Source of the DNA: JASUTC01 sp964604305
Lineage (GTDB): Bacteria; Thermotogota; Thermotogae; MWEM01
Direction: 5' to 3'
DNA: 5,247 nucleotides
Assembly (NCBI GenBank): GCA_964604305.1
Contig: CAZRYM010000148.1
Coordinates: 1 to 5,247, forward strand
The translations under genes were made by a program, and so were the position numbers. Below, piece by piece: positions 1 through 5,247 of this stretch (the first letter of the stretch is position 1; every line of letters starts with the position of its first letter). The notes below the pieces were generated by a model that had not been told where the DNA came from, ran no database searches, and saw nothing but the letters and a program-made list of their open reading frames with translations.

Positions 1-86
1 TCCTGGACCCCGTCAGCGAAAAAACCATAGGTGAACTTTATGAGGAACTTGAAAAGGACACATGTAAAAAGGTGGCATCATTATAA
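1..86 (+). CDS. C-terminal end of an unrecognised upstream protein (partial)
   Basis: Only the last 27 codons are visible, read from base 3 and ending in TAA at 84-86. The other two + frames meet stops at 28-30 and 32-34, so this is the only open forward frame at the left edge. The peptide ends in a charged, probably helical segment (GELYEELEKDTCKKVASL) with no motif I recognise. It stops 25 bases before gltX, on the same strand and with no hairpin in between, which suggests it is the upstream member of the same transcript. No function can be assigned from this fragment. A chance open frame is possible, but the close spacing to gltX and the fact that the gltX ribosome binding site lies just after its stop favour a real gene. 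Confidence 0.55.
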   Translation, partial: LDPVSEKTIGELYEELEKDTCKKVASL

Positions 87-96
87 CCATATAAAA

Positions 97-102
97 AAGG
101 AG
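97..102 (+). promoter_or_regulatory. Ribosome binding site of gltX
   Basis: AAGGAG lies nine bases before the ATG at 112, a near-ideal Shine-Dalgarno match and spacing. It supports that ATG as the start, and the start gives the family N-terminus directly (MIRVRFAPSPTG). It is the strongest initiation site in the window. Confidence 0.85.
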
Positions 103-111
103 TAGAAACAC

Positions 112-1542
112 ATGATTAGAGTCAGATTTGCACCCAGTCCCACCGGTCATTTACATGTGGGAGGCGTAAGAACGGCCCTCTTTAACTGGTTGTTTGCAAA
201 AAAAGAGAAGGGAACTTTTGTTCTAAGAATAGAAGACACAGATAAAAAACGCTCAACGGAGGAGTTCGAGCGTCAGATTCTCCAATCTCTATCTTGGTGT
301 GGCTTAGATTGGGATGAAGGTCCAGAAAAAGGTGGCCCATACGGACCCTATCGGCAATCGGAGCGAATCGAAGCCGGTCTTTATCATGACCCGTTAAAAC
401 AATTGATAGAAAACAAGGCGGCTTATTATGTCCTTTACGATAAAGATGATCCCACAAAAGAACTATCGAAATCCTATACATATCCTCAAAAGGATATAGA
501 GGACGGATATCCCGTCACGGTAAAATTTCGCGTTCCTCAGGGAAAGACCCGATTCAAGGACCTCCTTAAAGGGGACATGGAATTTGACAACGAAAACTAC
601 GATGATTTTATCATCGTCAAATCAGACGGAACGCCTCTCTATAATTTCGTTGTGGTGGTAGATGATCACGAAATGAAGATCTCTCATGTCTTCAGAGGTG
701 AAGACCACATCACCAATACACCAAAACAAGTGATGATCTACGAGGCTCTTGGATGGGAAGTTCCCACCTTTATGCATATTCCACTTTTGTTGGGACCTGA
801 CAGAAGTCCTTTGAGTAAACGTCACGGTGGCACCTCGGTGGAATTCTTCAGAAAAGAGGGGTATATGACCTCCGGTCTCATGAATTATCTGGCATTGCTG
901 GGCTGGACGGTGAAAGAAGAAATTTTCAACCCCTTCGAAAAGGTTGATTCCTTTGCCATTTCTTCCATCACCAACAAATCGGTCATTTTCGACTACAAAA
1001 AGCTCGAATGGGTGAACGGTAAGCACCTGCGGGAAAAAGACCTTGATGAATTGATTAAGGAATGGATGGATTGGCTGACTTACATGAGCGATGACGATTA
1101 TTACAGAGAATTTCTGGAAGGCATAAATTTGATTGATTCTGAGTATCTCAGAGACACGGTGAGAATATGCCGTGAGAAGATCAATACCTTTAAGCAATTG
1201 TGTGAGTTCAGTGAACCGTTTTACAAAGATGATTTTGAATACGATGGGCCATTAATTCAGAAATTCCTATCCAAGGACAGTGCTTCAAAAATCCTGAAAG
1301 CGGCATACGATGCCTTTTCAGTGTTGGAAGACGAGGATTATACCGATGAACGGGTTGAAGCGGTTGTTCGCTCTTTACCTGAAATCACAGGAGAGGGGAA
1401 CAAACGCATCTTTCAGACTCTTCGTGGCGCCCTGACGGGCCGGCTCATAACTCCCGGTTTGTTTGAAACCATTGCGGTTTTCAGAAAAAAGAGGACACTT
1501 GAAAGGCTCCAAAGAACGGTGAAACAACAATGGGATTCGTGA
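112..1542 (+). CDS. gltX: Glutamyl-tRNA synthetase, Thermotogota GluRS1-like, zinc-less
   Basis: Class I aminoacyl-tRNA synthetase of the cytoplasm that attaches glutamate to tRNA(Glu) using ATP. In bacteria lacking GlnRS this enzyme, or a second copy, also misacylates tRNA(Gln) for GatCAB. At 476 residues it is full length for the family. Visible motifs are the HIGH signature as HLHVGG at 13-18, EDTD at 41-44, GPYRQSER at about 78-85, RGEDH at 195-199, the KMSKS-type loop as PLSKR at 233-237 (K236), and an ALTG-type anticodon-domain segment with R438 before the C-terminus. The insertion domain near 103-125 is short and has tyrosines (AAYYVLY) where many GluRS have zinc-binding cysteines. By eye, K356 (REKINTF) sits where Thermus GluRS has the anticodon-reading Arg358. 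The closest remembered relatives are the GluRS1 proteins of Thermotoga, a group that usually carries two gltX genes, so a second copy elsewhere is likely. It is followed after 22 bases by trmB. Function is certain; tRNA specificity is not. Confidence 0.96.
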   Translation: MIRVRFAPSPTGHLHVGGVRTALFNWLFAKKEKGTFVLRIEDTDKKRSTEEFERQILQSLSWCGLDWDEGPEKGGPYGPYRQSERIEAGLYHDPLKQLIENKAAYYVLYDKDDPTKELSKSYTYPQKDIEDGYPVTVKFRVPQGKTRFKDLLKGDMEFDNENYDDFIIVKSDGTPLYNFVVVVDDHEMKISHVFRGEDHITNTPKQVMIYEALGWEVPTFMHIPLLLGPDRSPLSKRHGGTSVEFFRKEGYMTSGLMNYLALLGWTVKEEIFNPFEKVDSFAISSITNKSVIFDYKKLEWVNGKHLREKDLDELIKEWMDWLTYMSDDDYYREFLEGINLIDSEYLRDTVRICREKINTFKQLCEFSEPFYKDDFEYDGPLIQKFLSKDSASKILKAAYDAFSVLEDEDYTDERVEAVVRSLPEITGEGNKRIFQTLRGALTGRLITPGLFETIAVFRKKRTLERLQRTVKQQWDS

Positions 1543-1553
1543 ACCTTATTCCC

Positions 1554-1559
1554 AAGGAA
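1554..1559 (+). promoter_or_regulatory. Ribosome binding site deciding the trmB start
   Basis: AAGGAA lies just after the gltX stop. Measured from AAGGA, the GTG at 1565 is six bases away, the TTG at 1562 only three, and the in-frame ATG at 1577 about eighteen. GTG at 1565 is therefore the best-supported start. The choice rests on spacing alone, because family N-termini vary here. Confidence 0.65.
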
Positions 1560-1564
1560 ATTTG

Positions 1565-2548
1565 GTGACCCGGCGGATGACTATAAACAATGAATTCGAT
1601 TACATCGTCAAAGCCCAACAATATCAACAATATCCCCTTGATTGGAACGGCTTATTTGGCAACGATCATCCAATAACGGTGGAGATTGGGTTTGGAAATG
1701 GTGAATACACACTGGAAATGGCACGCCGTTACAGTAATAGAAATTTTGTGGGGTTTGAAACCTCCCAAAGTTCCGTTTCTAAAACGCTTCGACGCATGTT
1801 TAAAGAAGGCCTGAAAAATGTAAGAATTGTCATGACAGATGGCCGGTTTGGCTTGAGAAATCTTTTTAACGATGAAAGTGTTGATTGTGTTATCCTGAAC
1901 TTCCCTACACCTTGGAGTAAGGGCAGGCATTTTAGAAGACGAGTGGCCGTTCCTGATTTTTTCAGAACACTTCAAATGATTCTGGCACCAAAGGGTCGGT
2001 TGGAACTGGCAACGGATGTCCTCAATTATGCCGTGGACGTTTTCAAGATGGCAAAAAATATGGATTTTAATCCCGAAGAAATTGTCATTAACGGTTCACG
2101 GGAAATTATGACCCGTTTTGAACACAAATGGAGAAAATATGAACGCAATATCCATACCTTGACCGTTCAAAAAGGTAACTATGAGGAATGCGACAGACTT
2201 CTTGAAAGGAGTGTTGTAATGCCCCATCAGAAGGTTCCTGTAAAAGATGCTTCAACCAAAAACCTGTATAACGGATTGAACATGAGTCAAAAAAGTATAA
2301 CTGAAAAAGAGATTTGTGTTTTTAAGGCCATTTACGAGGGAAAAAATAAAGATGCCTTTCTGATTAAAACCATTGCTATTGATTTGTACGACCAGGGAGA
2401 AGGCGAATTAGAGCAGCATTATTTCATCGATGTATATCAAAACTCCGGACAATGGATGATCAAATTAGACACAATCAGCAGGCCGTTTATTACCCCCTCC
2501 GTAAAATTCTCCATACGGTCATTATCTGAAATCTTAAAAAACCATTAA
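1565..2548 (+). CDS. trmB: tRNA (guanine-N7-)-methyltransferase with long C-terminal extension
   Basis: SAM-dependent enzyme that makes 7-methylguanosine, normally at position 46 in the variable loop of tRNA. Numbering is from the GTG at 1565 (327 residues). The Rossmann motif I is VEIGFGNGE at 39-47. The family signature appears as NFPTPWSKGRH at about 112-122, followed by three arginines. ATD (D151) matches the conserved catalytic-region Asp, and TRFEHKW at 183-189 is the family's T-x-F/Y-E motif. The usual PDPW reads PTPW here, with T115 replacing Asp. Typical bacterial TrmB ends about 20-30 residues after the TRFE motif, at 200-250 residues. This one continues for roughly 110 more, ending in an alternating polar/hydrophobic segment that may form beta strands (HYFIDVYQNSGQWMIKLD). 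I do not recognise that part, though extended TrmB proteins are, as I recall, typical of Thermotogota. It sits between gltX and the kinase, with gaps of 22 and 9 bases, which implies co-transcription. The TrmB assignment is firm; the role of the extension is unknown. Confidence 0.92.
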   Translation: MTRRMTINNEFDYIVKAQQYQQYPLDWNGLFGNDHPITVEIGFGNGEYTLEMARRYSNRNFVGFETSQSSVSKTLRRMFKEGLKNVRIVMTDGRFGLRNLFNDESVDCVILNFPTPWSKGRHFRRRVAVPDFFRTLQMILAPKGRLELATDVLNYAVDVFKMAKNMDFNPEEIVINGSREIMTRFEHKWRKYERNIHTLTVQKGNYEECDRLLERSVVMPHQKVPVKDASTKNLYNGLNMSQKSITEKEICVFKAIYEGKNKDAFLIKTIAIDLYDQGEGELEQHYFIDVYQNSGQWMIKLDTISRPFITPSVKFSIRSLSEILKNH

Positions 2549-2554
2549 GGTGAT
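2547..2554 (+). promoter_or_regulatory. Ribosome binding site overlapping the trmB stop, deciding the kinase start
   Basis: AAGGTGAT overlaps the last bases of the trmB stop codon (TAA, 2546-2548). Its AGGTGAT part is complementary to seven bases near the 3' end of 16S rRNA. It places the start at TTG 2558. The first in-frame ATG (2612) has only a purine run directly abutting it, so it is a poorer candidate. The overlap with the trmB stop suggests translational coupling. Confidence 0.7.
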
Positions 2555-2557
2555 TTT

Positions 2558-5104
2558 TTGTTTGAAAAAAGCGAAAATCTTGAAGTTCAACAATACTTAA
2601 ATTATGAGGAAATGATTGAAAAAAGCGAAATCTGGTTTTGGATCGTTAATTCCCTGGGAAATTTTGTATGGTCTTCAAATGGTGTTTCACAAATTTTGGG
2701 ATTTACTCCCCAGGAAATTGTAAGTAAAAACCTTGTTGATATCATCCCCGAACGTGAGAAAAAACGTGTCTTTGGATTTTACGAATACACATCCTCGCAA
2801 TTAAAAGAATATAAAGATTTTGAAATGGTTTACCTGAGTAAAATCGCCACAGAAAAATACTGCCTGGTTTCTGGAACTCCTGTTTTTACAAGTAACGGGG
2901 AATTTTACGGTTATCGTGGAAACACAAGGGATATCACCGATCGTGTGGAAAAAAATTGGCGCCTGGAAGAAAGTAAACGTATGTGGGACAGAACTCAAAA
3001 AGCGGCAAAGATTGGGAACTGGGAAAACAACATCTTGACAGATACGGTCCTATATTCCGATGAAATGTTTAGAATATTTGAACTTGAAAAACCTGCAGGG
3101 CCTCATTGCAATACTCCTTTTATGAACAGGGTACATCCTGAAGATCGTCAAAAGATCATTATGGCTGATTTAAATATGCAAAAAAAAGCTGGAAATACTG
3201 AGTTGGAATTTCGTGTCTGTTTTCCGGATGGAAGGATAAAGTATTGCAAGGAATTTTTACAAAGCCTGGAAGATGATTTTGGAAAAGTTGTTATGCTTAC
3301 GGGAACGCTTCAAGACATTACAGAAATTAAAAAAACTCATCTGGAATTGAATCAAAAGATTAAATTTGAACATTATCTGGGTAAAATTGCAGAAAGATTC
3401 GTAAAGGTTGAAGACCCTGAAATTGCTATACAAAAAGTTTTAAAAGACATCGCTTTGTTAAATGATGCAGACAGGGCTTACATCTTTGAATTTGACTGGG
3501 ACAAAGAACAAATGTCTAATACCTACGAATGGTGTTCCAAAAATACAGAGCCGCAAATTGAAAAATTACAAGAAATACCCGTTCAGGTGGCTCCCTACTG
3601 GCTCGAAAAATTCTACAAAAACAGATGTGTCATCATTAAAGATACTTCAAAGATTCCTGATAACCGAAAGGAAGAACGTGAGTTGGTCCTGAAACAGGCC
3701 ATCAGATCCCTTCTGGCATGCCCCCTTTACTGTAATGATTCTTTATGGGGATTTTTTGGATTGGACAATACACACTCTATCAATCATTGGGGTCAAGAGA
3801 CTTTGGCGATTATTAAAGTTTTCACACAAATCTTTCAAAACTATATGGAAAAAAGATTTGCGGATCAAAAGATAAAAGACCTGTTAAATAAACTTCAGAT
3901 TTTGAACTCAAATCTGGAAAAAACGGTTAAGATTAGAACTGACGAGTTAAATGAGTCCCTGGAAGAGATTAAAAAAACGCAGGCTCACTTCGAATTGGCT
4001 CTTAAAGTCAGCGAAATCGGTTTGTGGGTGTGGGATTTTAACAACGACCCGGTTCCAGAATCCTTCGCTTTTAGCAAGTATTTTAAAAACGTTTTTAAAC
4101 CTACAGAGAAAAGGTTCGATTTTGATGAAAACAGCCTCATTAGATGGGAAGCCTCTGTGCATCCTGAACACTGGGATTACGTTTTTAGTGAAAAGACCAA
4201 ATATTTGGAAGGCATTACAGATGACTATTCTGTTGATTATAAGATATGGCTGGACAAGTATGACGATTGGCGTTGGATCAATTCCACCGGGGTAATCATC
4301 GATTGGGACAAAAACGGATCTCCAACTCTGATGGTGGGAACTTTTAAAGATATTACAACGAGAAAAGAAACTGAGCTTATGCTTAAAAACGCCAAAAATT
4401 CTGCTGAGAGAAAGGTTAAAAGCAAAACCGAATTTCTTTCCAATCTTAATCACGAACTGAGAACTCCACTTACCATCATTTTAGGAAATTCGGAAAGCCT
4501 TATCTACTCGGATGTAGACAAGGAATTGAAACCGTTTTTAAAAACCATCAACAGAGCTGCACTCCAATTGCTGGAGCTCATAGAGGAAATTGTGGATATT
4601 TCAAAAATTGACGAGGGAAAAGTGAAGCCGTCTATGGAAATTGTTGATTCAGAGGACTTTTTTACTCAAATCTATGAGTATCACAAAAGCCTTGCCCAAG
4701 ACAAGGCGATAGATTTCATCTACAAAATGGATTCTAATTTTCCTGAAACCATTAAAACCGATCCCAAGTTGATAAAAAAGATTTGCAACAACCTCATTGG
4801 AAACGCCATAAAATTCACAAAAAAGGGTTATGTGAAGTTTAATGTCACTACTGATAAAACCAAACAGCTCTGTAAGATAATTGTTGAGGATTCTGGTATT
4901 GGTATTCCCAAAGAAAAGCAAAAGATGATCTTTGAACGATTCAGTCAGGCCGATTCATCATCAAAAAGGCGTTATGGTGGAACAGGACTTGGCTTATCCA
5001 TTGCAAAAAGCGCTGCGGATATTCTCAATGCCAAAATTGAAGTTATAAGTAAAATCAATCTGGGAAGTACGTTCACCCTTAGTTTTGACCTCAATCAGAT
5101 GTAA
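2558..5104 (+). CDS. Soluble PAS-PAS-GAF-PAS sensor histidine kinase
   Basis: An 848-residue two-component sensor that should autophosphorylate on His and pass the phosphate to a response regulator. Domains in order: PAS 1 at about 20-130 ending in DITDR (125-129); PAS 2 at about 145-258, with KIGNW at 151-155 and closing DITEI from 253; GAF at about 276-432, with the EWC and SLLACPL segments usual for kinase GAF domains; a probable coiled coil at about 435-480; PAS 3 at about 485-603, with LWVWDF near 489-494 and closing DITTR from 598; HisKA at about 622-690, with the H-box NHELRTP and phospho-acceptor H632; HATPase at about 735-847. The HATPase has an N-box around N745 and N749, G1 box DSGIGIP at 778-784, F-box FERF at 792-795 and G2 box GGTGLGLS at 807-814. 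The HELRT context also fits the E-x-x-T phosphatase motif. There is no signal peptide, membrane segment or receiver domain, so it should be cytoplasmic. The signals sensed cannot be read from the sequence. It starts at TTG, nine bases after trmB. Its GC is lower than that of gltX, so it may be a later arrival in the operon. All catalytic boxes are intact. Confidence 0.95.
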   Translation: MFEKSENLEVQQYLNYEEMIEKSEIWFWIVNSLGNFVWSSNGVSQILGFTPQEIVSKNLVDIIPEREKKRVFGFYEYTSSQLKEYKDFEMVYLSKIATEKYCLVSGTPVFTSNGEFYGYRGNTRDITDRVEKNWRLEESKRMWDRTQKAAKIGNWENNILTDTVLYSDEMFRIFELEKPAGPHCNTPFMNRVHPEDRQKIIMADLNMQKKAGNTELEFRVCFPDGRIKYCKEFLQSLEDDFGKVVMLTGTLQDITEIKKTHLELNQKIKFEHYLGKIAERFVKVEDPEIAIQKVLKDIALLNDADRAYIFEFDWDKEQMSNTYEWCSKNTEPQIEKLQEIPVQVAPYWLEKFYKNRCVIIKDTSKIPDNRKEERELVLKQAIRSLLACPLYCNDSLWGFFGLDNTHSINHWGQETLAIIKVFTQIFQNYMEKRFADQKIKDLLNKLQILNSNLEKTVKIRTDELNESLEEIKKTQAHFELALKVSEIGLWVWDFNNDPVPESFAFSKYFKNVFKPTEKRFDFDENSLIRWEASVHPEHWDYVFSEKTKYLEGITDDYSVDYKIWLDKYDDWRWINSTGVIIDWDKNGSPTLMVGTFKDITTRKETELMLKNAKNSAERKVKSKTEFLSNLNHELRTPLTIILGNSESLIYSDVDKELKPFLKTINRAALQLLELIEEIVDISKIDEGKVKPSMEIVDSEDFFTQIYEYHKSLAQDKAIDFIYKMDSNFPETIKTDPKLIKKICNNLIGNAIKFTKKGYVKFNVTTDKTKQLCKIIVEDSGIGIPKEKQKMIFERFSQADSSSKRRYGGTGLGLSIAKSAADILNAKIEVISKINLGSTFTLSFDLNQM
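2562..2630 (+). repeat. 15-base direct repeat at the kinase 5' end, in frame
   Basis: TTGAAAAAAGCGAAA occurs at 2562-2576 and again at 2616-2630, a period of 54 bases or 18 codons. Both copies directly follow a possible start codon, TTG at 2558 and ATG at 2612, giving MFEKSE and MIEKSE. The sequence is A-rich, so chance is possible, but the in-frame spacing and matching context could reflect a small duplication of the gene start. Confidence 0.6.
5091..5104. other. Convergent 3' overlap of kinase and DHH phosphoesterase genes
   Basis: The kinase stop (TAA, 5102-5104) lies inside the phosphoesterase frame, and the phosphoesterase stop (TGA on the - strand, 5093-5091) lies inside the kinase frame. 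No non-coding base separates the genes, and I see no GC-rich hairpin with a T-tract on either strand nearby. Both transcripts must therefore read into the other gene's antisense strand. Confidence 0.85.
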
Positions 5105-5247
5105 CCTTGGCTATTAACTCCTTTAATACCCTTTCAGCATCCTCATGTTCAACCTGACACGTTCCGGCTGCTGCATGTCCCCCGCCACCGTATTGAAGCA
5201 TCAGTTCACCAATATTGGTTTTTGATGTCCTGTTGAGGATAGATTTA
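5091..5247 (-). CDS. DHH/DHHA1 family phosphoesterase, C-terminal part (partial)
   Basis: On the complementary strand, 51 codons enter from the right edge and end in TGA (5093-5091). The peptide carries the DHHA1 signature: NRTSKTNIGELM, then YGGGGHAAAGTCQV, then a C-terminal helix (EDAERVLKELIAKV). The GGGGH motif is the glycine-rich substrate-binding element shared by NrnA-type oligoribonuclease/pAp phosphatases, RecJ-like proteins and proteins often labelled exopolyphosphatase-like. The RTSK-N-GELM and AAGTCQ wording is closest to the short, roughly 300-residue DHH proteins of the last kind. The DHH catalytic domain lies outside the window, so the substrate cannot be settled. It converges on the histidine kinase gene, and the two reading frames overlap by 14 bases (5091-5104). 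Confidence 0.88.
   Translation of the reverse strand, partial: KSILNRTSKTNIGELMLQYGGGGHAAAGTCQVEHEDAERVLKELIAKVTSD

Noticed and set aside
87..111. Possible promoter or T-box leader before gltX
   Set aside because: The gap is only 25 bases and consists of an A-rich stretch and the ribosome binding site; there is no room for a leader and no -35/-10 pair.
601..615. Small palindrome GATGAT-TTT-ATCATC
   Set aside because: It lies within gltX codons for DDFII, a conserved protein stretch; it is short and AT-rich and has no sign of a regulatory role.
622..1197. A 191-codon open frame on the - strand inside gltX
   Set aside because: It is fully antisense to a conserved synthetase, its peptide has no recognisable motif, and it is explained by codon bias in gltX.
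1562..1564. TTG as the trmB start
   Set aside because: It is only three bases from the AAGGA element; GTG at 1565 has better spacing. The difference is one residue and is not settled.
2612..2614. ATG at codon 19 as the kinase start
   Set aside because: The only purine run before it abuts the codon, while TTG 2558 has a seven-base match to the 16S 3' end and coupling to the trmB stop.
3947..4453. A 168-codon open frame on the - strand, and a 114-codon + frame, within the kinase
   Set aside because: Both lie over the PAS 3 and HisKA coding region in other frames, and neither peptide shows any family feature.
5105..5247. Non-coding 3' region or a + strand gene after the kinase
   Set aside because: The stretch reads as a clear DHHA1 domain on the - strand, so it is coding there.

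Overview
The window looks like a chromosomal segment from a member of the Thermotogota, probably a mesophilic or moderately thermophilic lineage given its modest GC (by spot counts about 44% in gltX and about 37% in the kinase). The main reason is the glutamyl-tRNA synthetase. It has a shortened insertion domain without zinc-binding cysteines, a PLSKR active-site loop, and stretches such as FDYKKLEWVNGKH and RICREKINT that I remember from the GluRS1 type of Thermotoga. The TrmB protein with a long C-terminal extension fits the same group. This assignment comes from memory of family sequences, not from a search, and transfer of single genes cannot be excluded.

Layout: positions 1-86 hold the 3' end of an unrecognised upstream gene on the + strand. 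Then come gltX (112-1542), trmB (1565-2548) and an 848-residue soluble PAS-PAS-GAF-PAS histidine kinase (2558-5104), all on the + strand. The gaps are 25, 22 and 9 bases. There is no hairpin terminator or recognisable promoter between the genes, so they probably form one transcript that begins upstream of the window. On the opposite strand the C-terminal end of a DHH/DHHA1 phosphoesterase (5091-5247) converges on the kinase, and the two coding regions overlap by 14 bases.

Functionally, gltX and trmB are a translation pair: one charges tRNA with glutamate, the other makes m7G in the tRNA variable loop. The kinase has no membrane segments and no receiver domain, and no response regulator lies in the window, so it is an orphan cytoplasmic sensor in a tRNA operon. 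The most notable points are this gene order, the unusual GluRS (no zinc site, and apparently Lys where many GluRS have the anticodon-discriminating Arg), TrmB with Thr in place of the Asp of the PDPW motif plus an unassigned C-terminal domain, and the terminator-less convergent overlap. I saw no RNA genes, insertion sequences, CRISPR arrays or other mobile elements, and no gene-free stretch longer than 25 bases.
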